Assembly (NCBI GenBank): GCA_918272565.1
Contig: CAKJYW010000017.1
Span: 1-45,878, forward strand
Direction: 5' to 3'
DNA: 45,878 nucleotides
Source: Bacilli bacterium
Lineage (GTDB): Bacteria; Bacillota_I; Bacilli_A; ML615J-28; CAG-698
The notes under the pieces were generated by a model, which had not been told where the DNA came from, did not search any database, and saw only the letters and a list, made by a program, of their open reading frames with translations. Positions 30,670-40,185 of the stretch are shown piece by piece. A program made the translations under genes and the position numbers. Position 1 is the first letter of the stretch. Each line of letters begins with the position of its first letter.

Positions 30670-30966
30670 TTAAATTCCTTTCTTTAAAGTAGAATACCAT
30701 TTCATATAACTATCAACTTTTTCTTTGACATAACTATTGCCATGATGTTCTTGGTAGTCATCAAATTCTTTTAGTATATTTTGTTTATTTTCAGGTATTC
30801 CACCTTCCATTACTCTTATTTTGTCCTCTACTATTAATTGAAGTATAGATTGTTTAGCATTATGCATATAATTATCTCTTTTTGCTATTAGAGAAGTTAT
30901 GATTGTAGTTATTGAGGGAATACACATTGATATCAAAGCTAGTATTATTTCTTTCATGTTGTTCAC
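30670..30966 (-). CDS. holin-like/membrane-associated phage protein, 98 aa
   Basis: One N-terminal hydrophobic segment (IILALISMCIPSITTIITSLIA) is followed by a conserved-looking cytoplasmic part, HNAKQSILQLIVEDKIRVMEGGIPENKQNILKEFDDYQEHHGNSYVKEKVDSYMKWY. The same plan is found in 33914-34189 and in many Firmicutes phages beside holins. One base separates it from the fibre gene. A holin role is inferred, not shown. Confidence 0.6.
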   Translation of the reverse strand: MNNMKEIILALISMCIPSITTIITSLIAKRDNYMHNAKQSILQLIVEDKIRVMEGGIPENKQNILKEFDDYQEHHGNSYVKEKVDSYMKWYSTLKKGI

Positions 30967-32745
30967 CTACCCCTCTATTGCCTGTACACTCAAGTTGAAA
31001 CTTAAATCATTATTAACTTGACTAATGTTAGTTTGTCCTGTATAACTTAATAATTTTTGATATACATATTCAAGTTGTTCTGCTAGTGTTCCTGTTATTT
31101 GTGTATATGTTGGTGTTTCAAGTTGATAGTAGAATGATGTATGATGAGAAGATAACCAAGTTTGTATTTTAGTTCTTTTAGTGACATTACTATCACCACT
31201 TTCTATACCAACAATACTATTTTCTATGCTTAAAATAATTCTATTTTGTGTACTTGGGTGAGCATATAATCTATTATCACCTGCAGTAGATACAAAATAA
31301 TTTGACAGAGAAGAAGAACCTAATTTTATATTTTTAACATCATCTGTTATTATTGCCGAAATTGTTGCACTTCCATCAGCATAAATCCAAGTTTCACTTC
31401 CATTTAATATTGCTAAACCTGTGTCCTTCTTTATATACCATTCATTTGAGCCATAAGGTTCATAAGATAGTGATGTACTTCCCTCATTAATCATCAAGTT
31501 AATATTGCTTGTACTTTCACCACTATTTGATAGATATACAAATAAATAATTATAACCATCAGGAATAGTTATGTTTTCTATTTTTTTGCCTGTTCCTGTA
31601 TTATATACTGTACAAGCACCATCAACTACCGGTTCATTTACTGAAAATGCAACTGCAAATCTATTTGTTTCTATTTCTCTTGATAAAGAATAAGTTTTAC
31701 CACTTTCTACTTTTACATAAGCACCAATATAATTATTATTATTTCCTGCAAATGTTGTACTTGCACCTGCACTTGTTGACCATAATGCTAAATGCTTATA
31801 ATTACCATCAAACAAATTATTCCCACTTGTTCTAATAAACTTATCTTCATAGTTTCCTATTTTGCAGTATTCTATTGTATCTAAATCTATATCTGCTTCT
31901 TGTGATATATAAGGGGTATATGTTGGTATTGTTGAAAGTGTATAACTTCCCTCATTTAATTGAATATTAGTTATTTTCATAAATGTACTAGAATTGCAAC
32001 AAGCCTCTGCTATATTAAATAATTGTACTGAATATTCACCACTAGCATTAGTTGTAAATGTTTTAAGTCCTTTACCATTAACACTTGTTATTCCACTTTC
32101 TGGTACTACTACATAATTATGAATAATTAAATTTCCTGTTGTTCCTGTTAAATTAGTAAAATCATAATTAAATGCTATTGTATATGTTGTACTAGGTTTT
32201 AAGTTTTTATAACTAATTTCCCATATATAATAACTTCCATTACCATTTTTTGGATAACCACTTATTTCACCATTATTAAAAGTTAATTCTCTAGTATAGT
32301 TGAATTTTTGTTTTATTGTTGCAATATAAGTAGAGGTTTCAGTAGTACCTGTTATTGTTCCATTAGGCATTGGTATAAAGAAATTACTTCCCTCTACCTT
32401 TATTGTATTACTTCCACTTATTGTATGTATATCTTGTGGGCTACTTGGTGTTGGTGTTCCTGATTGTGTTAATTCAGTTGCACCTAATTCTATTCTCATT
32501 GGTGCATTTGCAGTGTCATTTAAACTAATTACAGAGCCACTGCCACTCTTTTTTGGTAGATTAGTGAATAATGTATCAGGGTTTCTTAATGCTTCTAAAA
32601 AGGCATTAAATATGCTTGTAACATAGTTTCTAAATGTTGTGTTTGAAGTGATTTGTTCTTCAGTAGGTAGTCCATAGTTAATCATATCTTTTAATTGTGA
32701 TTTTGTTGTATTAAGGTATGTTAATTTATCACTTATTGTTCCCAT
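30967..32745 (-). CDS. tail fibre / receptor-binding protein
   Basis: This 592-aa protein has an N-terminal attachment region (TKSQLKDMINYGLPTEEQITSNTTFRNYV) shared with the partial gene at 1-126. ELTQSGTPTPSSPQDIHTISGSNT follows, a motif common to Firmicutes phage fibres. Two jelly-roll, carbohydrate-binding-like modules lie at about residues 115-275 and 300-425. The C-terminal part ends LAEQLEYVYQKLLSYTGQ. It should bind a host glycan. If the window joins two phages inside the 90-bp repeat, this protein is a hybrid, with only the first 12 or so codons from phage B. Confidence 0.8.
   Translation of the reverse strand: MGTISDKLTYLNTTKSQLKDMINYGLPTEEQITSNTTFRNYVTSIFNAFLEALRNPDTLFTNLPKKSGSGSVISLNDTANAPMRIELGATELTQSGTPTPSSPQDIHTISGSNTIKVEGSNFFIPMPNGTITGTTETSTYIATIKQKFNYTRELTFNNGEISGYPKNGNGSYYIWEISYKNLKPSTTYTIAFNYDFTNLTGTTGNLIIHNYVVVPESGITSVNGKGLKTFTTNASGEYSVQLFNIAEACCNSSTFMKITNIQLNEGSYTLSTIPTYTPYISQEADIDLDTIEYCKIGNYEDKFIRTSGNNLFDGNYKHLALWSTSAGASTTFAGNNNNYIGAYVKVESGKTYSLSREIETNRFAVAFSVNEPVVDGACTVYNTGTGKKIENITIPDGYNYLFVYLSNSGESTSNINLMINEGSTSLSYEPYGSNEWYIKKDTGLAILNGSETWIYADGSATISAIITDDVKNIKLGSSSLSNYFVSTAGDNRLYAHPSTQNRIILSIENSIVGIESGDSNVTKRTKIQTWLSSHHTSFYYQLETPTYTQITGTLAEQLEYVYQKLLSYTGQTNISQVNNDLSFNLSVQAIEG
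32620..32709. repeat. 90-bp perfect direct repeat, copy 2
   Basis: Identical to 1-90 (see copy 1). It covers codons 13-42 of the fibre gene. The interval from the start of copy 1 to the start of copy 2 is 32,619 bases, a normal size for a complete siphovirus genome. Confidence 0.95.
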
Positions 32746-32755
32746 ATTCTACCTC

Positions 32756-33904
32756 CTAAATACTTTCACCATTTATGGCATCTATTACACTTGATATATC
32801 ACCTATTGTTGCAGTTAATACATTGTCTAGTGTTCCTTTACCTATAATTGCATAATTTCCTAAGTTTTGATACTCAGTATATGTTTTTGATAAAACTGCT
32901 AATTGATTACTACTTCCTAAAAATGTTAAACCACTACCACCTGTTTTAATTACACCACCAACACTATCTGTTGCATAATTTGTATTACTTACTAAACCTT
33001 TTCCTGTTATTACATTTTCTAGTGTGCCTTTGCTTATAAATCTTTGATTTTCAACATTTCCATAATTAGCATAAGTATATGTATCACAATAAGTTTTCCC
33101 ATTTGTACTATCTACTTGTAAACCATTATAACCACTTTTGATTACACCTGCTTTACTTGGCGTTGCATAATTAGTAAATTGTACATAATTAGATAAATCA
33201 ATAACTAAATTACCACCTAATTTTTCCCAATTATTATTAATATACATATATTCATCATATGTGTTTGCTGTTCCAGGTGTTGAACTTGGTACTAAATATA
33301 TAGCACTTGTATCTATATTTTCAGTAGGCAATACATCAACTACTATTGTTTTTACTGCACCAGGTACACCAGGTTCGCCTTGTGGTCCTTGAGGTACTAT
33401 TGTTATTGTTTGTTCGCCATCTTGATTTGTTGTAATAACCTTAACACCATCAGTTAATTGTTCACTTGAAATATTTACATTTCCAGCTTTTTGTATAGCT
33501 TCTTGTGTTTCAGTTCTTAATTCATCTAGTATTTGTACCCAACTAGGATAATCTTCAGGAATTGTTGTAGTTGCATTTATTGAATAACCTACTTTTAATG
33601 TAAATGCTTCACTTTTCCATACTGGATAATCTTCGCCAGGTTCATCTATAACAAGTTGCATTATTATAAAATCACTTTTAAGCAAACTTGATAAAATAGG
33701 CATTGTATATGTTTCACCAACTTTATCAAGTAAAATATAACCATCTGTACCATCAATTATTATTTCAGCTCTTGCTTGACCATCTACAAAGTTTTTAAAA
33801 GTAAATACTATGTTTCCTTGTAAGTTTTCACGATTAAGCCCAGCATAATCATTTTCAAAACTAACTGTATGATCCTCATTAATTAATATATTAATATTTC
33901 TCAT
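32756..33904 (-). CDS. BppU-like baseplate protein with collagen-like segment (phage B)
   Basis: This 382-aa protein has an N-terminal BppU-type beta domain (MRNINILINEDHTVSFENDYAGLNRENLQGNIVFTF), a helix near DELRTETQEAIQKAG, and a short Gly-X-X run GPQGEPGVPG (about residue 190). Repetitive beta modules follow, with repeated 'A..GVIKSG' and 'GKGTLDNV' units. It ends IGDISSVIDAINGESI, like its phage A counterpart. CpG occurs in the part above about 33155 but not below it, so a recombination junction may lie within the gene. Confidence 0.75.
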   Translation of the reverse strand: MRNINILINEDHTVSFENDYAGLNRENLQGNIVFTFKNFVDGQARAEIIIDGTDGYILLDKVGETYTMPILSSLLKSDFIIMQLVIDEPGEDYPVWKSEAFTLKVGYSINATTTIPEDYPSWVQILDELRTETQEAIQKAGNVNISSEQLTDGVKVITTNQDGEQTITIVPQGPQGEPGVPGAVKTIVVDVLPTENIDTSAIYLVPSSTPGTANTYDEYMYINNNWEKLGGNLVIDLSNYVQFTNYATPSKAGVIKSGYNGLQVDSTNGKTYCDTYTYANYGNVENQRFISKGTLENVITGKGLVSNTNYATDSVGGVIKTGGSGLTFLGSSNQLAVLSKTYTEYQNLGNYAIIGKGTLDNVLTATIGDISSVIDAINGESI

Positions 33905-33913
33905 TTAAACCTC

Positions 33914-34189
33914 CTATATTTTTTTATAGCCCTGTACTTCAGTCCATATGCTATCTACAAATGAATTGCCTTTATATTTTTTATATAAACTATAACTCAA
34001 AGACAATGCTTCAAAGTCATATAAAGGTATTTCTCTTTTTTCTCTATATTGATTATAGATTTGTAAGATATCATTTCTTAATGAGCATTTAGTACCCTCT
34101 CTATAAGCTATTTCTAATTTAACAAAGCCAATAAACAAACCAGCTACGAATACTATTTGCGTCCAATAACTTGTAATAAAATTAATCAT
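33914..34189 (-). CDS. holin-like small membrane protein (phage B)
   Basis: This 91-aa protein has one N-terminal transmembrane segment (TQIVFVAGLFIGFVKLEIAY) and the conserved soluble part GTKCSLRNDILQIYNQYREKREIPLYDFEALSLSYSLYKKYKGNSFVDSIWTEV. I recall this pattern next to phage holins in many Firmicutes phages. It is related in layout to 30670-30966, so this stretch holds two versions of the same type, one per phage. Confidence 0.6.
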   Translation of the reverse strand: MINFITSYWTQIVFVAGLFIGFVKLEIAYREGTKCSLRNDILQIYNQYREKREIPLYDFEALSLSYSLYKKYKGNSFVDSIWTEVQGYKKI

Positions 34190-34198
34190 AATTACCTC

Positions 34199-34702
34199 CT
34201 ACGACAATGTGATACCGAAGTATCCATTTAAACAAACTGGTGTGTTGTTTGATGTGTTTGTAAATGCACTTGATTTAGTAAGTCTTATTGTAATAGCATT
34301 TGAACCTGATTTATCAGCCGAAATTGTATAACCAGTTACACCTACATATTCATTGAAGCCACCTTGTGAATTAATATAACCACTTGTACCTCTAGCTTGT
34401 ACATTTAAACTTGTTACTGTAATACTTGTGATATTGTCTAGTCTTTTAGGCGTTATAACTGTTACAAATATACTTGTTGTACTTGCTGATATATAACCAC
34501 TTGCGACATATTCTACACTTTCAGTTATTCCACCTATTTCAATAGTATCGCCAACTTCATAATATAATTCAGCTTGTGTGTTATCATCATTTGTGTTTAC
34601 TACACTTTTTATTTCGTTCATGTCTGCATCAGTTACTTTATTTGCTACTGGTATGTCTGGGTTTACATTTATACTTGATTTATTGTTATATGTTATTTTC
34701 AT
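34199..34702 (-). CDS. tail appendage protein, 167 aa (phage B)
   Basis: This beta-rich, Ser/Thr-rich protein begins with a phage-appendage start (MKITYNNKSSINVNPDIPVANKVTDADMNEIKSVVN) containing the DADMNEIK motif found before tail tip domains. The rest looks like a single jelly-roll, ending NNTPVCLNGYFGITLS. It is likely to be part of the tail tip or an adsorption accessory. No specific family is identified. Confidence 0.55.
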   Translation of the reverse strand: MKITYNNKSSINVNPDIPVANKVTDADMNEIKSVVNTNDDNTQAELYYEVGDTIEIGGITESVEYVASGYISASTTSIFVTVITPKRLDNITSITVTSLNVQARGTSGYINSQGGFNEYVGVTGYTISADKSGSNAITIRLTKSSAFTNTSNNTPVCLNGYFGITLS

Positions 34703-34711
34703 ATTTGCCTC

Positions 34712-36559
34712 CTATTCTATTCTTAACTCTTGCTCAAACAAGAAGTATTTATTCAAACCTAAAGTTTCACCTGGTATTGTTTTATATGTTATTGTTTCAT
34801 CATTACTTATAATTTCTATTGTATCTACTTGTTTTTTTGTATAAACCACAAATTTTAATGTAGTAGTTAAACCTTGATAAACCAAATCTTTTGTTGAAAG
34901 TAACTTTATCTCGCTAGTATCATCACTATAATTAATTTTTATTTTTCCCATATATATATTTCTATTTTCTTGTAGCATAGCTTCTACTAAACCATTACTT
35001 GCTTGTATATTTATATCGTCATTAACTTTTACATTGAATTTATTAATAAAGTTAATATTTAATTCTTCATATATGTTCTTTTGTGTATTTATGTATTTGC
35101 TACACATTAAGTTGTTAGCTTTTGAATACAACAATGTAGTGTCTAAATTAACATTATTTAAAAAGTAATTTGGAATTAGTACACTTGCAGTATACCAATT
35201 AGAATAAGAAGATAAATTGTAAATATTTCTATTAAATATTTCAGTTTCGTTTTCATCTTCTATTGTGATCTTACTGGGTATTAATGATTTTGTTGAAGTA
35301 TAAGCATCGCCATTATAATCGTTAGAATTCCAAATAAAGTCTAAAGAAAATAATGTATTTTGATTTTGAATATAAATGTAGTTCTTATTAAAGTCAGTTA
35401 TTACATTTGGATAACAGAACCCATTTGCAAATGTACTAGCTGTAAATGTACCCATAGCTTGTTCATATATTGCAGTATCATTTATAAAGCCAAATGTTAC
35501 CTCAAACTCATGTACATCGTCTTCAGTTCTAAATGTTTTATAAAAATATATACCATTAATATTTTTGAAGAAGAATAACCAACCATAATCTGTGTAAAGC
35601 CCTGTATCAGTATAGACTATCTTATATGTATTATTTGCTAAATTTACTTTGTATATTATGTATGTTGTAAATGTACTACCATCAGCTATTGTTTCGGCAT
35701 AATAGCCAGTTGTATTATTAGCAAATATGAACGTATATTGTGAGCCAGTTACACCCTCATTGTAAGTATATCTAGTAGCAACCATTGGTACACCAGAACC
35801 TTTAGTTAACATAATTAAGCCCTCACTACTCGCTGCAATTTGGAAATGTAATTCGCCGTTGCTATCCCAATATACATTGTAGCCATTATCTAACATAGCA
35901 AATGTAAATGATTTTTGAAGTGAAGAAGTATAGTATTTCCAAGTATTAGTATCACTTATTGTTAATTCACCTGCTGCAATTCCATCGCCATTGTCCCTAT
36001 TACCTACAATGAAATATTTGTTTGAAGCTTCATTTCTAAATACTTTTAGCATACCCTCCCATGAATAATCATTTGGTATGTTATAAGTATTAATTTTTAT
36101 AGCTTGGTATGTATTTGAGCCAACAGGTTTTAATACCAAATTATTTAATGATACTATTCTATATGTAGAACCTACTAATTCAATAGCATAATAATTTCCT
36201 TTATCATCTACATTTAAACAATATGGTATACCTAGTAATGATCCATCGCTATAATGGGTAATAATATCAACTATGTTATATTCTCTATCTAAAATTACAA
36301 AAGCCCCTGTTTCTTCGCTTTCTTCATTTAAAGTTCCTCTACAAGCTAGTACAGAATATTCTAAACTTTGATTTTTATTATTTTTTGATGGAATAAAGTC
36401 AGTATATGCTACCCTTGATTTAAAATGTGCTTTTATTTGGTCGTATAAACTATTTGTAGTTGCTTGTACATTTTTAAAATCTGGTACATTTACAACTTCT
36501 TCTTCATCTAAATTGCCAGTAATAAATTTTAATACATTTGTTTTAAAATCATCTGTCAT
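34712..36559 (-). CDS. propeller-like tail protein, 615 aa (phage B)
   Basis: The first 400 residues are a succession of beta blades with recurring 'F.ILDREYNIVDIITHYSDGS', 'YYAIELVGSTYRIVSLNN', 'WYFFKNINGIYFYKTFRTED' strands, suggesting a beta-propeller-like binding domain. A C-terminal beta part ends with KTIPGETLGLNKYFLFEQELRIE. It lies after the tail hub and may contact the host. No catalytic motif is visible. Confidence 0.6.
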   Translation of the reverse strand: MTDDFKTNVLKFITGNLDEEEVVNVPDFKNVQATTNSLYDQIKAHFKSRVAYTDFIPSKNNKNQSLEYSVLACRGTLNEESEETGAFVILDREYNIVDIITHYSDGSLLGIPYCLNVDDKGNYYAIELVGSTYRIVSLNNLVLKPVGSNTYQAIKINTYNIPNDYSWEGMLKVFRNEASNKYFIVGNRDNGDGIAAGELTISDTNTWKYYTSSLQKSFTFAMLDNGYNVYWDSNGELHFQIAASSEGLIMLTKGSGVPMVATRYTYNEGVTGSQYTFIFANNTTGYYAETIADGSTFTTYIIYKVNLANNTYKIVYTDTGLYTDYGWLFFFKNINGIYFYKTFRTEDDVHEFEVTFGFINDTAIYEQAMGTFTASTFANGFCYPNVITDFNKNYIYIQNQNTLFSLDFIWNSNDYNGDAYTSTKSLIPSKITIEDENETEIFNRNIYNLSSYSNWYTASVLIPNYFLNNVNLDTTLLYSKANNLMCSKYINTQKNIYEELNINFINKFNVKVNDDINIQASNGLVEAMLQENRNIYMGKIKINYSDDTSEIKLLSTKDLVYQGLTTTLKFVVYTKKQVDTIEIISNDETITYKTIPGETLGLNKYFLFEQELRIE

Positions 36560-36567
36560 ATATCCTC

Positions 36568-38052
36568 CTATTCAATAATTGGTGCGTTCAAATCAGCATC
36601 AAGTACATTATTATCAGTAATAGCTTGTTCAGTTATAGTTAAATTTTCAAATATAATATTTGCTTCGTTTTCAATGTCTATGTTTCTAGTAATAAATTCG
36701 TTTTCATCTATATTGCCACTTTTCTTTCTACGTTGATTATCAAAGAAGTTAATTTGATTTTCAGTATCAAAGCTATTAGATAACACATAAGTATAAAAGA
36801 CTACACCATCGCTACCTGTTTGTGTTATTTGTATGTCTTTTGTCTTAATCAAATAATTACCTTTTAATTCGTCAATAGGTGCATCAAAGTAAGCTTGTTG
36901 TCCTAATTCAAATATATCTAAATCTTTTGTTGTAATTGTTAAGTCAATTTCAGCTTTACCTTTGAATTTTAAATAAGTATCTGCAATTCGAGATAATTCT
37001 TTATTTGAAGAAGTATCGTTTCTTGTTTCATATCTAGCTATTGTTCCATTACGGCTTATTTGTGAGCTTATACGGTCGATTTCGTCTTCATTTGATACAA
37101 CTTGACGTCCTTTTATCAAACTCGTGTATACAAGCTTAATTTCAGCCCCTAATGGTTGTTTAGAAGAACTTTCTACTTCATTTGTGCCTATCTTGTAATA
37201 AAAGTCTGCATAAATACCTAATTCTTTATCACCACTAGTACCTATTGTTTGTGATACACCATTTACATAAGCTTCTTTTAATTTTCCTACTATTGCTGAT
37301 GTAGTAAAATTTGTTTGTTCTACGTTTGAAATTAAAGTGTCTATTGTATCTATTGAACTAAATACTTGGTCGCTTAATATTACTTGTTTGTTTCTATAAT
37401 CAGCACCACTATAACTAAATTGCATATCAACAATATTGTTATTTTCGAAATATTGTTTTGTATATTCAATGTTAGAAGCCATATTCATTAGTTCTGGTGT
37501 GTAAAAATCTATTGCTGTATGTGTTGCGTCTATCATACGTGTAAACCACCTAGAACCACTTATTTCGGCTATATATTGAAATACATCATAAGCCGTTTTA
37601 TCTAATGTTGAATATGCACCTATTAATTCGTTTGCATTATCAAGTACAACATTACCTTTTACAAAACCATAACTTGAAATAGCACTAATAACACTATCAA
37701 TAGCATCTTCAATAGTTCCCTCTGGTATAACATAATCTAATGTAGAACCCTCGCTTAATAAAGTTTTATAATCAAGTATTTGTAAACTACAATACTTTGG
37801 ATCATAAGGGTTTAAACTTATTTCGCCACTATTTTTAACTATTCCAGCAAATATTAAATTGCTATTTTTGTATATTTCACAATTTGAATAATCTTTAGGA
37901 TAGTAAAAATTAGAAACATAATCTTTTGTAGCTTCCCACGTTATAGGATAGCAATTATTTAAAATTGTTGAAGAAGTATTAAGCAATTCTTCATGAATAG
38001 TAAATTCTTTATTACTTACTACTTCTTCATTATCAATATATACTTGTATCAT
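36568..38052 (-). CDS. tail hub / tail tip protein (phage B)
   Basis: This 494-aa protein follows the tape measure. It begins with a Dit/hub-like pattern (MIQVYIDNEEVVSNKEFTIHEELLNTSSTILNNCYPITWEA) and contains the typical YDVFQYIAEISGSRWF and QAYFDAPIDELKGNYLIKTKDIQITQTGSDGVVFYTYVLSNSF strands. The end (EANIIFENLTITEQAITDNN) may bind the next protein. No separate Dit ORF exists between it and the tape measure, so this protein may combine distal tail and hub roles. Confidence 0.65.
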   Translation of the reverse strand: MIQVYIDNEEVVSNKEFTIHEELLNTSSTILNNCYPITWEATKDYVSNFYYPKDYSNCEIYKNSNLIFAGIVKNSGEISLNPYDPKYCSLQILDYKTLLSEGSTLDYVIPEGTIEDAIDSVISAISSYGFVKGNVVLDNANELIGAYSTLDKTAYDVFQYIAEISGSRWFTRMIDATHTAIDFYTPELMNMASNIEYTKQYFENNNIVDMQFSYSGADYRNKQVILSDQVFSSIDTIDTLISNVEQTNFTTSAIVGKLKEAYVNGVSQTIGTSGDKELGIYADFYYKIGTNEVESSSKQPLGAEIKLVYTSLIKGRQVVSNEDEIDRISSQISRNGTIARYETRNDTSSNKELSRIADTYLKFKGKAEIDLTITTKDLDIFELGQQAYFDAPIDELKGNYLIKTKDIQITQTGSDGVVFYTYVLSNSFDTENQINFFDNQRRKKSGNIDENEFITRNIDIENEANIIFENLTITEQAITDNNVLDADLNAPIIE

Positions 38053-38054
38053 AA

Positions 38055-39641
38055 CTAAGCCCCCATACCATATGAATAATCATTTTTAGCACCACCACTA
38101 AAAGTTTTGATATCTTTTACCATTTGTCCTAAATTATCTTGTTTCATATTGATATTATTAACTACATTAACTTGTGGGCTTAAATTCAAGCTTGAACTTC
38201 CATATAGATTTGGGCTTAAACTAAACATACTATCGAAACTATCTTGTAGTTTTAAGCTTTCTTTTTTCATACCCTCTTCTAGCCCCATTACGTTGTATTT
38301 ACCAATAATTTCAAATTCTTTAGATGGTGATTTAATTCCAAATATGCCTTTTATTCCTTTTAGTATTGATTTACCAAAACCTTTAATTTTATCAAGTACC
38401 CAACTTGTAGCGTTCTTTATTCCGTTCCATAAACCTTTTACTAGCATTTTTCCAATTTCCAAAGGTGATTTACCAGCAAATACTTCTTTTAGTTTTGCTA
38501 TTGCTTTTCCTGCTAGGTCTGCAACACTTTTAACAAGTTGAGCTACACCTAAAACAATACCTTTAATAATTGCACCAATTAACTTAGCACCTGCTTTTAA
38601 AAATGCTGGTAAGTTTTTAACTAAAGCTGGGATAATTGTCATTATTGCTTGTACTATTTGTGGCATTAATGGTGGAAGTATATCAGCTATCATGTTAATT
38701 AAATCTGGAAGTATTTCTATAATTGATAAAGTCAAATCAGTAATACCTGTTAATAGCATTGGTAATAATTGATGTATTAAATCTGGAAGCATATCAGCTA
38801 CAATAGGTAATAACCCTTGTAATAAACCAATTAAACCTTGCACTACTTGTGGTAGTATCTTAATTAAATTTTGTGCTAGGATCATACCAAAGTTTTGAAT
38901 TTGTTTTAATACTTGTTCTACTGTGCCTGTTCCAGCAAGTAAGTTTTCTATTGAAGCTTTCAATGTATTTAATGAACCAGCAAATGTTTTGTTTTCTTTA
39001 GCATAATTGCCAGTTGCATATGCACTCTTTTCTAAGAACATTTGCATAGCTAATTGAATTTTCTCGCCCTGTTCCATATCTTTGTATGCTGTCTTAATTC
39101 CTTTAGACAAAGCGTATGCTTGTAATGAAGTTGCGTTCATAGCTACACCTAAGTTATCCATCATTGTAAAGTTACCTTTAGCAGCACCAGCTATTGCAGT
39201 CATAGCATCATCAACACTTATACCCATTATTGAAGCTACATCTGCTGCACGTTGCATAGCTTGACTTGATAAGTCCATAGCTTTTTGTGTACTAATGCCT
39301 GAACCTTTCATTAATGAACCCATTTTATTTATATAAGCCATATAATTGTTAGCACTTACGCCCATCTTATCAAAAGCTTTTGCTGCATCACTTTGTACTG
39401 TCTTTGCAAGTTTACCGAATACTGCTTCAGTACCACCAATTTGTTGTTCTAATTCACCCTGAGCTTTTACTGCTTTTGTTGTTACACCAATTATTGCAGT
39501 TGCAGCGACAGTCCCTAAACCAACTAAAGCACTTGCACCAGTTGAAGTGATACTTTTTAATTTACTACTTAACCCTTTGGCTTTTTTCTCTACATCTTTA
39601 GTATTACCAGTAAAGCTAAATTCAACAGAACCACCTTTCAT
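38055..39641 (-). CDS. tail tape measure protein (phage B)
   Basis: This 528-aa protein begins MKGGSVEFSFTGNTKDVEKKAKGLSSKLKS, typical of tape measures. It shows the conserved PhageMin_Tail-type pattern AVFGKLAKTVQSDAAKAFDKMGVSANNYMAYINKMGSLMKGSGIS...MDLSSQAMQRAADVASIMGI with later GKEN-TFAGSLNTLKASIENLL. Hydrophobic segments near residues 240-360 are probably ejected into the membrane. Its length is about the same as in phage A, but the two are not similar. It directly follows the tail tube gene with no chaperone ORF between. Confidence 0.88.
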   Translation of the reverse strand: MKGGSVEFSFTGNTKDVEKKAKGLSSKLKSITSTGASALVGLGTVAATAIIGVTTKAVKAQGELEQQIGGTEAVFGKLAKTVQSDAAKAFDKMGVSANNYMAYINKMGSLMKGSGISTQKAMDLSSQAMQRAADVASIMGISVDDAMTAIAGAAKGNFTMMDNLGVAMNATSLQAYALSKGIKTAYKDMEQGEKIQLAMQMFLEKSAYATGNYAKENKTFAGSLNTLKASIENLLAGTGTVEQVLKQIQNFGMILAQNLIKILPQVVQGLIGLLQGLLPIVADMLPDLIHQLLPMLLTGITDLTLSIIEILPDLINMIADILPPLMPQIVQAIMTIIPALVKNLPAFLKAGAKLIGAIIKGIVLGVAQLVKSVADLAGKAIAKLKEVFAGKSPLEIGKMLVKGLWNGIKNATSWVLDKIKGFGKSILKGIKGIFGIKSPSKEFEIIGKYNVMGLEEGMKKESLKLQDSFDSMFSLSPNLYGSSSLNLSPQVNVVNNINMKQDNLGQMVKDIKTFSGGAKNDYSYGMGA

Positions 39642-39655
39642 ACTCGCACCTCCTT

Positions 39656-39687
39656 ATAAAAATAAGGCTAGGGTATAAACCCTAACC
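39656..39687 (-). terminator. intrinsic terminator after the phage B tail tube gene
   Basis: GGCTAGGGT (39666-39674) and ACCCTAACC (39679-39687) form a 9-bp stem with loop ATAA and one G-T pair. It is followed on the minus strand by TTATTTTTATA. It occupies the same place as the 8043-8075 terminator of phage A. Confidence 0.8.
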
Positions 39688-39702
39688 CTATTAAATTTTT
39701 TA

Positions 39703-40176
39703 TTATGCAGAAGTTACTTTTGTACCTTTTCCATTGAAGATTAATTCTAAACCAAATCCGCCTTCATCTTCTGCTGCTCCACCTAAATCACTAAATTTCA
39801 TGATTACTGGTACTTGGTATTTACTATAAGTAAGTATGCCACCAGAAACATCTTCTAGTAATTCAAATTGGATTAATTGATTATTAAATTGTGCTATTTC
39901 GCCAGTTTCAATTAGTGCATGAATATCACCTAAAACTTTTTGGATAGCTTCATTGTTAATATCAATTTTAACTGTTGTGTCTAATGACAAACTAGTTCCT
40001 GTTATTACACTTCTTCTTATTGCATCACAGAATACATAAAAGTCTTTTTGTTCATTATCACTATTTAATTTGATTTCACTTGTAGTACACATAGTTGTAA
40101 ATGTAGGACTTTGAGTTGTTCCTGTGTTTAAAGCAAGATTTTTAATAACTTCTCTATTATTTACAAACCAATTCAT
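39703..40176 (-). CDS. major tail (tube) protein (phage B)
   Basis: This 157-aa protein starts MNWFVNNREVIKNLALNTGTTQSPTFTTMCTTSEIKLNSDNEQKDFYVFCDAIRR in pattern. The beta-hairpin at QPPVIMKFSDLGGAAEDEGGFGLELIFNGKG-type residues near the end matches tail tube subunits. It sits after the tail terminator-type gene, and a hairpin terminator follows it. Confidence 0.75.
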   Translation of the reverse strand: MNWFVNNREVIKNLALNTGTTQSPTFTTMCTTSEIKLNSDNEQKDFYVFCDAIRRSVITGTSLSLDTTVKIDINNEAIQKVLGDIHALIETGEIAQFNNQLIQFELLEDVSGGILTYSKYQVPVIMKFSDLGGAAEDEGGFGLELIFNGKGTKVTSA

Positions 40177-40185
40177 TTATTCCTC

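Noticed and set aside
1-32745. Diversity-generating retroelement, suggested by the repeated fibre sequence
   Set aside because: No reverse transcriptase is present, the repeat is perfect rather than adenine-variable, and it lies at the N-terminal attachment part rather than the receptor-binding end.
38107-38541. Plus-strand open frame opposite the phage B tape measure
   Set aside because: It is a shadow of a well-supported minus-strand gene, with no start context and biased composition.
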